64,000 bases of DNA, taken from NCBI GenBank assembly GCA_944548615.1, contig OX155973.1, positions 20,515,228 to 20,579,227 of the forward strand. The letters run 5' to 3'. Of this stretch, positions 35,918 to 48,912 are shown in pieces. Source of the DNA: Micropterix aruncella. Lineage: Eukaryota > Arthropoda > Insecta > Lepidoptera > Micropterigidae. The notes under the pieces are model-generated. The model saw only the letters and a program-made list of their open reading frames with translations. It was not told the origin of the DNA and made no database searches. How positions within the stretch are numbered: position 1 is the stretch's first letter; each line of letters begins with the position of its first letter. The position numbers and the translations under genes were made by a program.

Positions 35918-36776
35918 CGGAAGCCCACACATACGGACAGATATTTGCATGCAAGCTCACCATCATCCCTACCATCTACGTTCAGTGCAAACGTCGCTCG
36001 TGAATCGAGCACGCGATCTATGCGACACTGAGCATTTTCCGAAGGAGATGGAACATGTCAATGATGTCCTTAGGAAAAATGGATACGGAAAATATCACGA
36101 GACACGCACACGATCTAATACGGACGAAACTCAAAAACCGAGCAGATCAAGAGCATTCTTACCATACGTCAAGGGCGTGACTGATCGAATAAGTAAGATG
36201 CTAAACAGATTCGATATAAAAACGAGCTTCAAACCGACCCAAAATATAGCTCGATTTTTGAGGCCTGTAAAGGATGTAATACCACTGCAAACCCCGGGTG
36301 TGTATAAAGTCGAATGCAGCTGCGGGCTAGCCTACGTTGGACAAACGAAACGGCCCATAGCCACGCGACTGACAGAACACATCAAAGCTGTTAAAAACGT
36401 TCAGCGAGAAAAATCGGCGATCTGCGAACATATATTGGATAGCGGAAGTAACCACTGGATGCAGTTTCAAAATCCCATTGTTCTATCCAAGGAACAATTC
36501 TACTTTCCTCGCATGATCCGGGAAGCCATTGAAATAAGAAGAACTCCGAACTTCAATAGAGATGACGGCTACAAACTCTCTTCTAAGTGGAACCCTCTTC
36601 TTAAAATGTTCCCGCCGCCGAACGCCGAACGCAAAGACGTAAAACAGGATACAGTGAGTGTTGTGTGCAAGACGGATTTTAAAAATTGCCGCGCTCCGAG
36701 CCCGGCCCCCCACCACCGTTATAACCTACGCAGTGGCGGCAGCGGTTTGCGACCTACCCGCAAAACAACGGACTGA
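35918..36776 (+). pseudogene. PLE linker plus GIY-YIG endonuclease (right arm, inverted copy)
   Basis: Inverted copy of the left arm starting in the linker (RKPTHTDRYLHAS). A 2-base loss near 35955 shifts the frame, after which HHHPYHLRSVQTSLV and the GIY-YIG block run open to the stop at 36774-36776. Only scattered substitutions against the left arm (for instance QEK/REK and STWN/SKWN). It has no RT motif and cannot act alone. Confidence 0.87.
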
Positions 36777-36910
36777 CTGCTCTTTAGTCTACCCTAGACA
36801 ACGGCGGCTGCAACGTCACCGAAACGTCGGGTCCTACAAATTTCACGCGGTAAATTCGTTTTCTATCCTATTTATAATGTCAAACAACCGCGATAGTCTT
36901 CGATTTTATA

Positions 36911-37141
36911 TAAATTGCGCTCGTTTTATAACTGTATAAACCATAAGAATATTTCAACGTTATAAACATTTAGACGCCAATACAACTATTGCGAAATCAA
37001 TACCGCGGAAACAATTCAATTATCGTCAATAAAATATTGAGAAATATAATTTTGTTTGCCGTATAAAAATTATACATTGAATTTAATATTATTTGAAGCA
37101 TTGCTAAGGGATATTTTTTTCTACAACTTCTATACTGTACT
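36911..37141. other. No gene seen
   Basis: AT-rich stretch after the PLE dimer target duplication. Confidence 0.5.
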
Positions 37142-37775
37142 CTAATATGGATACCGGATCACCAAGGCATACCCGGCAACGAAGAGGCCGACAGACTGGC
37201 AAAACTGGGCACACTGGAATGCCCGGTGGAGCCAGTTGTAAGGGTCCCCTTCGCTATAGGTAAGAAAATCATCAGGGACTGCTTGGAGCAGGAACATCGG
37301 GCATCCTGGAAACATAGCCAGGGATGTCGCCAGGCAAAAGCCATGATGGAGCAACAACTACAAAAGAAAACCAAGGCCCTACTTGAGACATGAGCAAGAA
37401 GAACCGTAGAACCACTATCGGTCTCCTCACTGGACACACGACCCTTAGAGCACATCTATTCAACCTTGGCTTGACCGAGAGCAAGGACTGCCGAATATGT
37501 GGCGAAGAACCTAAAGACACCATACACATCGTTGGTCGCTGCCCAGGCCTCGCCGCTAAAAGACACAGTTTACTGAGACGAGCCTTTCTCGAACCTAGCG
37601 ATCTGCCCAACTTGAAGGTCAGTGATCTCTTTGGACTGGTAAGAAGTATTGGGCTACTAGCTGACCACTCACCTAACCACATAGTGGGTAGTTACAAATG
37701 ATCTTATAGATCTAGGTGACATCAAGGGCTGGAAACAAGCCCCCACTCCATCTACTACTACTACCACTATACTGT
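37142..37775 (+). pseudogene. LINE ORF2 3' end with RNase H and zinc-finger tail (I/R1/LOA-like)
   Basis: First frame reads WIPDHQGIPGNEEADRLAK, the C-terminal RNase H signature, and ends at a TGA near 37392. One frame over, the sequence continues LLTGHTTLRAHLFNLGL and CRICGEEPKDTIHIVGRC, a CCHC-type motif found at the end of ORF2 in RNase H-bearing LINEs. So one frameshift separates the two halves. The polymerase part is not adjacent; a decayed RT of a compatible type is at 46630. The copy is dead. Confidence 0.85.
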
Positions 37776-38205
37776 CCAACGGATCGCCATGACATTATAC
37801 ATTAATGTATTTGATCTCGGATAATATTTTTGCGCTATTCAGTTCAAAAAAAATACAACTTGCCACGAGATAGCGCCACTGATGTGCTGTAGCACATCAA
37901 CTTCTATACCGTTCAACCGATCGCCATAAAAATAGTATACTTAGAGGTATTTGAGCACGGTTTCGGGCTATCCACTTTGTTGTATCTTGGCCCTATATGT
38001 TGCTGCAACACATTATCTTATATAGCGTCCCATCGGATCACCATGAAGTTGGTATACAATTGTATTTGAATACGGATAATATTTTTGTGCCATTCAATTT
38101 ATTGTAACTCGCCACTAGATGGCGCTGCAGCAAATCAAATTCAATACCGTTCAACCAATCGCCATGAATATTTGAGCTGGATATAACACGGGCAACGCCG
38201 GGTAA
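37776..38205 (+). repeat. Tandem repeat, four copies of 118-137 bp
   Basis: GATCGCCAT or close variants at 37782, 37919, 38037 and 38157, each followed by a GTATAC and a TATTTGA(G/T)C(A/T)CGG block and a GCCAC(G/T)AGATGGCGC block. Ends in ACACGGGCAACGCCGGGTAA, a common insect interspersed-repeat end. Confidence 0.75.
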
Positions 38206-39483
38206 TCGTTGTAGTATACTATATAATCGATGATAGGATGTACAGTAAAGTTTGTCTAATGGGTGTTTTTAAACCAACCTCCCCAACTACAGCGTGATAA
38301 ATGCCGGAAGCGTGTTCCCATCTACAACGTACGAAGGTATCTATGCGACGCCTGCTTTATGCTATGTATTTTCATCCGGTCGGAATTGTATTGGCTCGCT
38401 TTATTGTTCTGTTTCGCTGCCGCTGCCAGGGTAGCAGGTGGTATATGCTACTGCCTTTAGCACGGTGTTGTAAGCTATAACAAGAATACATATTGGTCTG
38501 TATTCCGTTTCTCGCAGGTTTTAACTAAGCTGGTGCCAAAAAATAGGAACGTAAGTACCTTTGTTATTTTGTTGGTATTCCGTTTCATAAAAATTAGGAA
38601 CCGGTCTTCGATATTAAATATTTCCGTTTATTCTATGGCTGTTCCAAAGCGGAGTCTTACAGCCGTATTTATAGTCAGATATCAGTTCAATACTCGAGTA
38701 AAACTCGGTCAAATAATGCCTGAGTACCGGACATGTCTGCCTAACATGACATGACATGACATGTACGTGATTTACCGAACGTAGCGTACCTACTTCCTAC
38801 GGGCGATTGCTCAGAGGAAGTAGTCACGAACCGACAGAGGCTCGTCAACCGAATCACGGAATGCCCTAGCATTCTCTACCTAGCTGCTTCTTCCTAGAAG
38901 AGAAGTCTTCGGGAAACGCTCTCACTGAGGAAAAAAAATAAAAGTATTATTTGCCCTAAGATAGGTTTTCGACCTTTATGTGTCTCGAAACAAATGTTGA
39001 TAAGATTGTAATATTCACTAGGGAAATATCAATAACTCTCGAACCGGTGGAACTGTTTCAATCTACTATAATAAATGCAATTACTCACGTTATATTCATG
39101 TAGAAAAAAAAACCCTTCAAGGTCGGTCCTTTGGTTTCGAAGATAACGTACATATACAAATAGGCAAACTTATCGATATTTTTTGATGACTATCGATTCG
39201 AAAGCGTGTCTCATTTTATTAACCAGTAGAAAGCAAGGTATGGGAATGAAACTCATTGCGGCATGTTTTCAACCCTCGAAAATTTCTTTGTAGGGGGGTG
39301 TTATTGCACGCATACCAATGTATAATCGTGGCTTATTCAATGAAGGCGACTTTCTTCGAATATAATTACATAAATGCATATATACGGAGATTGGCCGCCC
39401 GCGAGTTGTCTCAACGGATAACCACCGATCGGTGGTATTAGCATTCGACCGGTTAATAAATTGATAAAATACGAAGACCGGCA
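38206..39483. other. No gene seen
   Basis: Mixed sequence with no convincing frame. Holds a small (ACATG)n run at 38746-38764 and several 60-75 codon ORFs without motifs. Confidence 0.5.
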
Positions 39484-39960
39484 ACTAGGGTTGTCGACTA
39501 TAGCGGGCGAGTCCGTCACCTCAGGAAGTTTTAACGATTAGTCGTTCTATCTCCCTGGAGTGAGCGTAGAAGACTTGAGGACAAAACAGTCCACCATCTA
39601 GCTACGCCAACAAGCCCGGCTGTTCACCCAGGATCGGATAGCCGATGGTCGTTTTAAGAGCAGTCGCCGTAAGGTCCGCAACCACCCCCGCTCTATAGGA
39701 AACAGTACTGCTTCCAGACTCCCCCGACTGTTAGTCAGAGTGCACAGTCGATTGGCTTACGCCGCACGGTGCGCAGACCGTACAGGAGCGCCAGAAGGTT
39801 GATTCCCAGGGGAAACTGACCATAAATCCAGAGTCCTGCCCAGGCTCGAACTTCATGCGTGGAGGCCGTCGGATAGGTGTTGACCCGTGAGTGTGACTAA
39901 CCCTGAACAGAATGGGTCTTCGTGGCCAACTCAGCAAGGGCCCATTAACTCCCACAAAGA
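39484..39960 (+). repeat. GC-rich TIR family, left-arm copy
   Basis: Starts GGGTTGTCGACTATAGCGGG and follows the order of the 54826 copy (TTTTAACGATTAGTCGTTCT, AGTCGCCGTAAGGTCCGCAA, ATTGGCTTACGCCGCACGGT), with a deletion near 39620. Right end absent. Confidence 0.75.
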
Positions 39961-40685
39961 CCGGCAGACAGACAGACAGACAGACGTTGCGTTTTATAGT
40001 ATACTCCCCGCTTCGCTGTGGCTCAGTCTGATATGAAATAAATGGGAAACGCGCCGATGTCGAAGCGCACCGAAGATTTCACCGCACCGGTAAGACTTTT
40101 GTCGCGCGTATTTGAATGCAATGTTGTGTTCAAATTTTATTTTACAATAAAAACACGCGCGTATTTGAATGCAACGTTGTGTCAAAATTACAAGTGAATC
40201 GACCTACTACTTTTCGAGTTTTGCCCTGCACTAATATATAACGTAGGCTGAGTTTTATGTATAAAGATAAATTAAGCATTTATAGCATACGAAGATTTTA
40301 AGCTATTGCATAGCTTTTATCGCGGGCCTAGGCCAGCGCGGCGACCGAATGAAGAAATTTCTTAACGAAAATTAATGATTTTAAACTGATAATTACGTCT
40401 AAACGAGTAATGCTTACGATTCGAAAAAAATATATGTTAAACAATAACATTTTCCTAATATTCTTAGCTTTGAATATTTTAGATTTTGTTTATATTACAT
40501 AGTGTAATTAATTTGTGAAGTTAGGTCTAACCGAACACAAAAACGACTACTACGCAAATACTATCTGGCGTATTATTATGAAACCTACACCATTTTAAAG
40601 ATAATTTAATTATCTATCTTTCTATCTACGAATTTTTTCGAATAATCCGTTTTTTTTGCTTTATCGATTAAAAAATTCGTGCGCG
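39961..40685. other. No gene seen; short (GACA)n run
   Basis: CAGACAGACAGACAGACAG at about 39965-39985 then moderately GC-rich, then AT-rich sequence without frames. Confidence 0.55.
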
Positions 40686-40782
40686 GCGCTCTATCGGAAG
40701 ACGTTTAAATTATTATTCCAAATCATTTGCTTCCGCAGCCGCAAATGATTCGGAATAATTTCAACGTTTTCCGATAGAGCGC
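40686..40782. repeat. Long hairpin, about 42-bp stem and 10-base loop
   Basis: Left arm 40686-40730 and right arm 40741-40782 are inverted copies (GCGCTCTATCGGAA ... AATCATTTGC) with about three mismatches and a 3-base gap; the loop is TTCCGCAGCC. Confidence 0.88.
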
Positions 40783-40859
40783 AGTTATCTGATATCAGAA
40801 AAAATAAAATAAATAAATAATTATAATTGCATAAGTTGTTAAAAATGCTATGCAATAGT

Positions 40860-42005
40860 TTTCCCGCGGCAGTCCCCGAGTGCCACACGTATTTTTTTAT
40901 AGTATGTATAAGCGAGCTGAGCTGAAACTGTACGCAGATGACACATGCGCAGTAATAGAGAGCGAGAGTGTACCATCGTTAACCAGCAATGCCCAACTTG
41001 TGTTCAATAAGTTAGGTGCATGGTTTGACGCTAATGGCCTAATACTTAACATTAAAAAACTAATGTTATGTAATTCAGCCTTAGACCTACTAAAACCGAA
41101 ATACATTTGAAGTATCCTCAGCGAAGTTCTTGGGATTCGTAATCGATAACGAGTTGCGATGGCACCTACATATCAATGGTTTATGTGGTAAATTGGGGAG
41201 AGCGTGCTATGCACTCTATCGCATCGCTTCATTTTTCGATTTATCCGCGCTGCGCATGTGTTACTTTGCATATGTTCATTCACTGCTAACGTACGGTAGA
41301 GGCCGACAGGTAGAGGCCTTCGTTATTCAGAAGCGTACAGTCCGCACAATAGCGCGTGTGGCGCTTGATACGCCCGCTAGGCCTCTGTTTAAAGATCTCT
41401 GCATCATGACGCTGCCATACATTTATATAATGGAAGTAGCGCTGTTCGTTCGCAGAAATCTAGCCGATTTTACAGTGAATAGTGTGCATCACCACTATCC
41501 AACAAGATCCCGAAGCATGGTACGTTCGGTAAGTCATGCATTATTCAAGTCGGAGAGGCTAGCCTATATCGCCGGCCTAGCATTCTACCAAAAACTCAGC
41601 AAGTACATTAGGCAGTCGAATTCTCTTTACGTGTTTAAGAGCCACCATAAGAAATACCTCACAGATAAGGCGTTTTACTCACTGGAGGAATATTACTCAA
41701 GTGAAGACTAAAATGCTTGGTGGCAAAAGTGTTAATGATTTGTCCTTTTAATTGTATAAATTATCTAATTGCATTTTTATTGTATTTTCTCTTTTACATT
41801 ATTCTTGTGTTTTCTTTCGTTTTCTCTTTTATTTTTATTTTTATTTTCTTGTGTATTTTAATATTTTCTAACGTTATTTTAATATTTTCTAAAGTCATTT
41901 TTTATCGTAATTTCCACTACGATAAAAAAAACGTTTGTTTGCTCAACTGTATGTATGACTTGTATACCAGTATACCAAAAAAATGAATCTGAAAATGAAT
42001 TTGAA
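40860..42005 (+). pseudogene. LINE RT fragment and 3' UTR (Jockey-superfamily type)
   Basis: A degraded VPxG-like block at about 40869 is followed in another frame by LKLYADDTCAVI (catalytic YADD) and LGAWFDANGLILN. A further frameshift near 41105 leads into VLGFVIDNELRWHLHI, CYFAYVHSLLTYG and KSHHKKYLTDKAFYSLEEYY with a stop at 41709-41711. The UTR runs to AATGAATCTGAAAATGAATT at about 42000. At least two frameshifts, 5'-truncated, inactive. It sits directly after the 40686 hairpin. Confidence 0.83.
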
Positions 42006-42492
42006 TCTAAGTAGACGTAGATTTTTGGGTGCATTTTTGTGATACACCTATACTCGTATCTCTCATAAATTACATGATATTTTGTCTCTTGATTTAAGGG
42101 AACGCAAAGAATTTTAATACTTAATTTTCGCGTATAATATGGCAACGCCGCGCGAAAGCACCATCGGTCAGGCTTCAGTTTGGCGCGAACATTTAGGCGG
42201 AAAGGCTGCGCTTCAGGCGCCTCGCCGCGGGCGGTTTTCATGCGACCTTTTTTGTACATTCAGTGAAAAATAAAAGCAGTGCGCTCGAATTATAAAACTA
42301 CGGTGTTTTCTCAGTGAAAATAACAGTGTTGCCACAACATCAAGAGTTGGTTATTTTAATTGCAGTGTGTGTGATTTTTGAATAAATAACTAACTGCGCG
42401 AAGTTTCGGGAAACTTTGAATGTGAGTTATTTTTTACAGTTTTTTGGTTGTGTTACGTGAATTGACTTAAAAAAATACGGAAAAGGCAACTA
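42006..42492. other. No gene seen; GC-rich patch
   Basis: Contains a GC-rich stretch (42140-42240) followed by ACATTCAGTG (42256-42265), which resembles an arthropod initiator, and a second TCAGTG at about 42310. It could be a promoter or an element 5' UTR; nothing downstream supports a gene because a (TA)n tract follows. Confidence 0.35.
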
Positions 42493-43925
<1,433 letters not shown>

Positions 43926-43929
43926 ATGT

Positions 43930-44200
43930 ATAATAGGCTCCAGCCTTTCTCGGTTCTAGTCTGGACGTAGAATAGGATGTGTGAAGAACAAGGACCAACT
44001 GGAGCAGGTTCTAAAATCAGACTGATCATTGAGAAGAGTTGCGTGTTTAACTCTTTCCAAGCTAAATCGGGTTAGTCCCAGTTGGTGACAGAATCGAAAT
44101 GGCATAAGGTTAAAGATTTGCTATTCGGTTGCTCTTATTTATGTAAGCAATAATCAATATTTTTTATGGTGATAGATTATTAATTAAATTAAATTAAACT
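43930..44200 (+). repeat. LINE 3' UTR and tail
   Basis: Contains AATCGGGTTAGTCCCAGTTG at about 44065-44084, GTGACAGAATCGAAATGGCA and ends in ATTAAATTAAATTAAA. Closest in this window to the tail at 25480-25620. Confidence 0.7.
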
Positions 44201-44204
44201 TTCC

Positions 44205-44460
44205 AGTCATGTTTTATAGACTATGCAACTGCGACTGCGTAAGATGGAAAAAACTGCGGAGTTCGCTACTAGAAATGGGAAGTTCTGAACACCTGGTTGG
44301 TCTAATCCGTAGCCTCTACCGTAACCGTAAGAGTTATTACTGACCGACCAAAGGGTTTAAGAAGGGACTGCGACGAGGAAACATTCTATAGCTTATCCTC
44401 ATCTGAGAATACAGCATCCATGAGACCACCCTGAGAACTAGAGGAAAAGTTTCCTAATTA
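44205..44460 (+). pseudogene. Reverse-transcriptase fragment, RTE-like
   Basis: Reads FIDYANCDCVRWKKLRSSLL then EHLVGLIRSLYRN, matching the FIDY.KAFDCV...L..MG.P.HL..L...LY block of RTE-type LINE polymerases, followed by a KGLRRGNIL version of the GVRQGC block. At least one stop (near 44340) and loss of the catalytic Asp context make it a fossil. Confidence 0.6.
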
Positions 44461-44577
44461 ATGTCAAGAAGATTGCCACGCGAAATATCCTTTTCAGTTA
44501 TCCAGTTTTCCGGACAATGGAAATTAAATTAAATAGACGGATAGACGATGGATAATTAAAAGGGATTAAATGCTGCA

Positions 44578-44988
44578 TTGAGTATATCTCTACACCCTCT
44601 AGAAGTAGCGCAAAAATGTATTTTAAAAATAATCGCACGTAAACCGTATCGATTTCCGTCAGACACTCTTTACATCCAGTCCGAGGTTTTGGATGTAAGA
44701 CAGCTTTATGTTCGCATGGCCCTAATATATACTAAAAATAAAATGTCACCTTATAATCAACGAGTTGGAAAGACGAGAGCAACAAGAACTGGTAATATGA
44801 TGGTGCCAAGATCTTACACAACATTTGGCCAGCGCCATTTCACGTTCATTGGCCCTAGAATGTATAACAATCTTCCCGACGCAATTAAAAGTAGTGAGAA
44901 CACATCCACTTTTAAAAAATCTCTAACTGATTGGTTGTTGGAGGTGGGTAGGGACGGTTTAGGGAATATGTTGACTGTTGTATTTTGA
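44578..44988 (+). pseudogene. LINE ORF2 C-terminus (same family as 24298)
   Basis: PLEVAQKCILKIIARKPYR, VPRSYTTFGQRHFTFIGPR and FKKSLTDWLLEVG match the blocks of the 24298 and 52937 relics. The fragment is open but begins in the thumb region, so it is only the last quarter of the polymerase ORF. Stop at 44986-44988. Confidence 0.82.
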
Positions 44989-45458
44989 ATGATAGTATTT
45001 AGTACTTAATATTTAGTTTTTCCATGATAATTTTAAATGACTATTATAGGTATGTGAGCGTCATATCAATATGTAATTGATTTATATAATATGTATATTA
45101 TTTTATTTTTTATTTTATTTATTTTGGTTTTATTATTATTTTCGTATAAATATATGTATGTGTATGTGTGCATATATGGATATATATTTTATCTATAGAT
45201 GTATATAAGTATCTATCCATATTTGTATATGCGTAAATATCTGTAGTTTTAAAAATAAGTACTAACTATAGATTAAGTTGACAGTGCACACTTTATATCA
45301 TCATTAAAAGTCTGCCTTAGAACAGGCCTAGGCCTAGTTGGGCGACTGTGTCAATCAAAAAAATAATGTCGCATCAATTTCTTGCTAACATCTTAATCAA
45401 ATATGACATTAAATTTTTACTAGATGTGTTACTACTAAATAAATAAATAAATAAATAT
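44989..45458 (+). repeat. LINE 3' UTR and (AAAT)n tail
   Basis: Includes AGAACAGGCCTAGGCCTAGT (about 45324-45343) and ends (AAAT)n at 45437-45458. Nearly identical UTR recurs at 61060-61470 without coding sequence. Confidence 0.82.
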
Positions 45459-46629
45459 GTGTTTGGATCAGTATATTAACTTTTTCAAAGTCTTTGCGAC
45501 TTATTTCAGGGTGACAAAGAGGATAACAGTCGTTACAACATCCTGAGATAGCTGGCCAGCCCGCAGCAATAGACAAAATTCAACTGTTCATTGGTTTCGA
45601 ATTACCGGATCATGTATTAACGGATTCATGCTTTTTGGAAATGGCTGCCATTTTGAAACAAAATAGAGGATATTATTATCTCTCATCAACTTTTCAAATC
45701 TTGATATTAGGATGAACTATTAATTGGTGTAATTTGGTCCTAATTGGTCGTGTAGTTTCTAAGATACACACACATACAGACGCACGCGCACACACACAGA
45801 CAAGACAAATTTCCCTAAAAAACACTTTTTTCAAAACCCTGAGATCCTCCGCAAACTCGAATTCTAAATTTCGCTCGAAAACAAGACTATTCCCTATTTA
45901 CATACTTTGTGTAAAACGATGTTTTTTTTTGAGAAAGTATGAATCTTTCAGCAAATATAACATGGCAACACAAGAAATGGTACAAAACACAAAAACAATT
46001 TAGGTAAACGCAAGAAAATACAAACTTAAAATTAAAAACATGTAAAGATAGCATTAAACACTGCTGACTTAAATCTTACATTGGTACTGATCTTAGCTAC
46101 TCTTTGACTCTTACGAAAAGCAAAAGGCTCAATGGTGCGAATTCGAGATTACCTCGCTAAAGGTATCTCAGTAGAGAATTCTTCTAATTAATGTTGTTTT
46201 TCCATCGTAATCGTAATCGTTGCTTTCCCTCGTATTCCATATAAATAAAATTTGGCTACGAGTGTGGTACGATTCATGATATACATGTTGAATGAGAGAC
46301 ACTGATCGCAGCTTCTCGTTCAAAACTATACTGGCCCATATTCGGTTTCTTATTAGTGCCTAATTCAGGGTCTAAAACTAAGCTAAAATGGAGCCTAATA
46401 TATAACTTGACGTTTCGGTATTCTCTTTCAAGGGTTTTAAGCGGGACTTTGTTATACAAAAATTACCAGGTTTTAAAACTGACTTTTAGGCACGTTTCTA
46501 CGCTATTTATTTCGTTATTTATTTATTTGATCTTCGGAAACCTTCAGTGCCCTATTAATTATAAATAATTGTCACATTACAATTGTACTTATTATCGTAT
46601 TAATTATAACTCATTGTCATATCACATTA
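45459..46629. other. No gene seen; repeat-like
   Basis: ACACACACATACAGACGCACG near 45763-45800 is a microsatellite-like segment inside what looks like an interspersed repeat (GTCCTAATTGGTCGTGTAGT). ORFs here are short and without motifs. Confidence 0.5.
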
Positions 46630-47095
46630 CTAGTTGACGGCTACCTGAAAACCAACCACCTAGCTCTTCAACCGCTTGCTGATGCTCAGTATGCCTATAG
46701 GGAGGGCAGATCTATGGACACTGTTAGTTACGTTCTGGGAGTATTCCTGGACATCAAAGGAGTATTTGACACTACATCATATGCAACTATAAAAAAAACG
46801 CCATGTATAGACGAGGAATACCAGAGACCACATTGACTGGACATTGAGTATGCTATCAAATAGGAATCTGACCGTTTATCAAGGCGATACCTCCCTCACG
46901 GGAATCCCAGCAAAGGGCTGTCTACAAGGTGGAGTCATCTCCCCCCTCTTGTGGAGAATCGTTGTAGACGAACTCCTCTACAAAACCAAGGGTTCTCTGT
47001 CTACGGCTACTTCGATGACGTGGCCATAGTGGTTTGAGGAAACTTCCTATCAAAACTTAAGGAGCTCCTGGACGACCACCCAAGACTGGTGCCAG
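46630..47095 (+). pseudogene. LINE reverse-transcriptase relic
   Basis: LQPLADAQYAYREGRSMDTV (finger block) and FLDIKGVFDTTSY (motif A, catalytic Asp kept) are followed after frame changes by GCLQGGVISPLLWRIVVDEL (motif B) and YGYFDDVAIVV (motif C with FDD). Several frameshifts and stops. The SPLLW..VVDELL spelling fits RNase H-bearing LINEs, so it may be the same family as 37142, though the two are 9 kb apart. Confidence 0.78.
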
Positions 47096-47599
47096 TCTGG
47101 CCGAATATAATTCGGCATAGTCTAATATAGGCAATAACACTGTTTGAAATATGTTTGAACTTCAGTACACTAATGTTATATTTACTGCAATGTAATAAAA
47201 ATAGCTATTCTACATTTTTACATTAACCTCAAAGGCCGCAGAGTTGTAATGGGTTAAATTTGTTTGCTTTCTAAGGACAGGACGCATTAACCTATTTTAT
47301 CCTAATTGGTGCCATTAAGCACAATTAGGGCCGACTTAGAATCGGACAGTAAAAGAGCAATTGATTTCCAATTTGATCGTAAAGCAATAAGGGCCAGTAC
47401 TTTAACCATGTTGTGGGTAGATTCGATTTAAATTATAATTGACATAAAGGTGTTTTTACTGCCTGAACATTTTTTTATTTGAAGTCAAAAACTAGATTTG
47501 TGGAAAATGCAATAAGTATTAATATAATATTGAATAGATATACTTTTTTTTTAAACTTTTGTTGATTTTTAGACTTTAAATTTAAAAAAAATAATCTGT
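47096..47599. other. No gene seen
   Basis: AT-rich, no motif. Confidence 0.5.
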
Positions 47600-47878
47600 G
47601 ACGAGTCTATTCCACCGTCCATGGAACTCAGAATCTATAAGTCCTAAAGCAAAATGGTTAACAGCAAACGACTCCCTATGGTCCCAAGAGGATTCCCCTA
47701 AAGTCTGGTCGAAGCTGGGTAACATTCCTGGCTATCTCGCGAATAAGGCGTTGGCCTCTTACGGGCATGGGGCGGATCTTGACGGTGGATTGTTTTGTCC
47801 TAAGTCTTCTGCGCTCACTTCACGATTATTTCGTTAAAACATCCTGAGGTGACGGGTTCGCCCGTTGTAGTTGACAAC
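47600..47878 (-). repeat. GC-rich TIR family, right-end fragment
   Basis: Ends GGTTCGCCCGTTGTAGTTGA at about 47850-47870 with AACATTCCTGGCTATCTCGC upstream, matching the right-arm copies at 57318-57768. About 280 bp survive. Confidence 0.72.
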
Positions 47879-47879
47879 T

Positions 47880-48068
47880 CTACTGGCATACATGAATAGC
47901 CGTAGGAGAGGCTACTAGAAGGTCATTTACAAATACAAGAAATTTTAAAAATCCCGAAAACTGACCTTGCAGAATACCTACAAACACCGAACTTAGCTCA
48001 GAGATCTTCGTATTTCCATCCCCATGGAAGGTCGAGGAAAAGCCCTGCCAATTGTTTCCTGAGGTCAA
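47880..48068 (-). pseudogene. Possible reverse-transcriptase fragment
   Basis: Minus-strand frame with SSVFVGILQGQFSGFLKFLV and FVNDLLVA, resembling a decayed GVPQGSVLGPLLF..FVNDL motif-B block. Only one block is present and key glycines are changed, so this is tentative. Confidence 0.35.
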
Positions 48069-48730
48069 GCCATATATATCGCTTTTAAAACATTTTCCGA
48101 GAAACTTGAGTTAAATACACCCAAAAATTGTCACACATAAAAGTGTTTTACGATTCAACCTTCGTTTTTGTTATTGAAATACCTTTTTACGCTCATAAAT
48201 TATTATTCATTTATTTTTTACATCTAACATGCGGCGTAAAATACGTGTTATTAACATCATCGTATCAGGTGCAAAATTTCGCATGACTATTATAATAAAA
48301 TCATAAATATTGTATGATATCTCACAAAAACATCCATTAAAACTTTATATAGAAGTTTTTTTACATAGCTTTTATTTTAGTAAATATTTACATACAAAAT
48401 ATTATTATCTGGCAAAGTACGAGAATTCGTCTACCAGATACGTCACTTAAGTATTTAAAGAGTTTGCACAATATAACAAAGGTGCCATGGTAACAGTGGG
48501 AAATACACACGACCATAACCAGTAGCGTAACTAAAAAAAATAGGCCCCTCCTATACTTATTTTCATTATGGCATGTAGGAAGTAATTACTGTATACCTAG
48601 CTACATTACATATTGACACTCAAGATACATTATAAATCGGCGTTTTCATTTGGGGGCATTGCCTCGAAAAATTGCTCAAATTCCCAATAGCTTCAGCAGG
48701 ACACGCGGGATTACATGCCTACTTAGAAAC
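48069..48730. other. No gene seen
   Basis: AT-rich, no motif or frame. Confidence 0.5.
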
Positions 48731-48743
48731 ATTGTTTGTTTTA

Positions 48744-48912
48744 AAATCGAAGACTATCGCGGTGGTTTGACATTATAAATAGGATAGAAACGAATTTACC
48801 GCGTGAAATTTGTAGCACCCGACGTTTCGGTGTGTAGCAGCCGCCGTTGTCCAGTCTACCCCGTCGGGTGCTACAAATTTCACGCGGTAAATTCGTTTTT
48901 ATCCTATTTATA
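48744..48912. mobile_element. PLE tail palindrome (tail-only fold-back)
   Basis: The last about 120 bases of the PLE in minus orientation (TCGAAGACTATCGCGG to GCCGCCGTTGTCCAG) are followed at once by the last about 45 bases in plus orientation (CGTCGGGTGCTACAAATTTC onward). ATTGTTT(G/A)TTTTA at 48731-48743 and 48913-48925 flanks it with one mismatch and may be the target duplication. Confidence 0.8.

Larger units (their letters stand above)
34665..36910. mobile_element. Penelope-like element, head-to-head inverted dimer with 12-bp target duplication
   Basis: Two PLE copies face each other: a longer minus-strand copy (34665-35917) and a plus-strand copy (35918-36910) that repeats about 985 bp of it in reverse, leaving a 272-bp spacer (35646-35917) found only in the first. 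The direct repeat TAAATTGCGCTC at 34653-34664 and 36911-36922 flanks the whole structure exactly, so the dimer entered as one unit. The arms differ at only a few bases. Confidence 0.9.

Noticed and set aside
42140..42330. Host gene promoter with initiator
   Set aside because: TCAGT matches are short and a (TA)n tract, not an exon, follows; kept only as a note.
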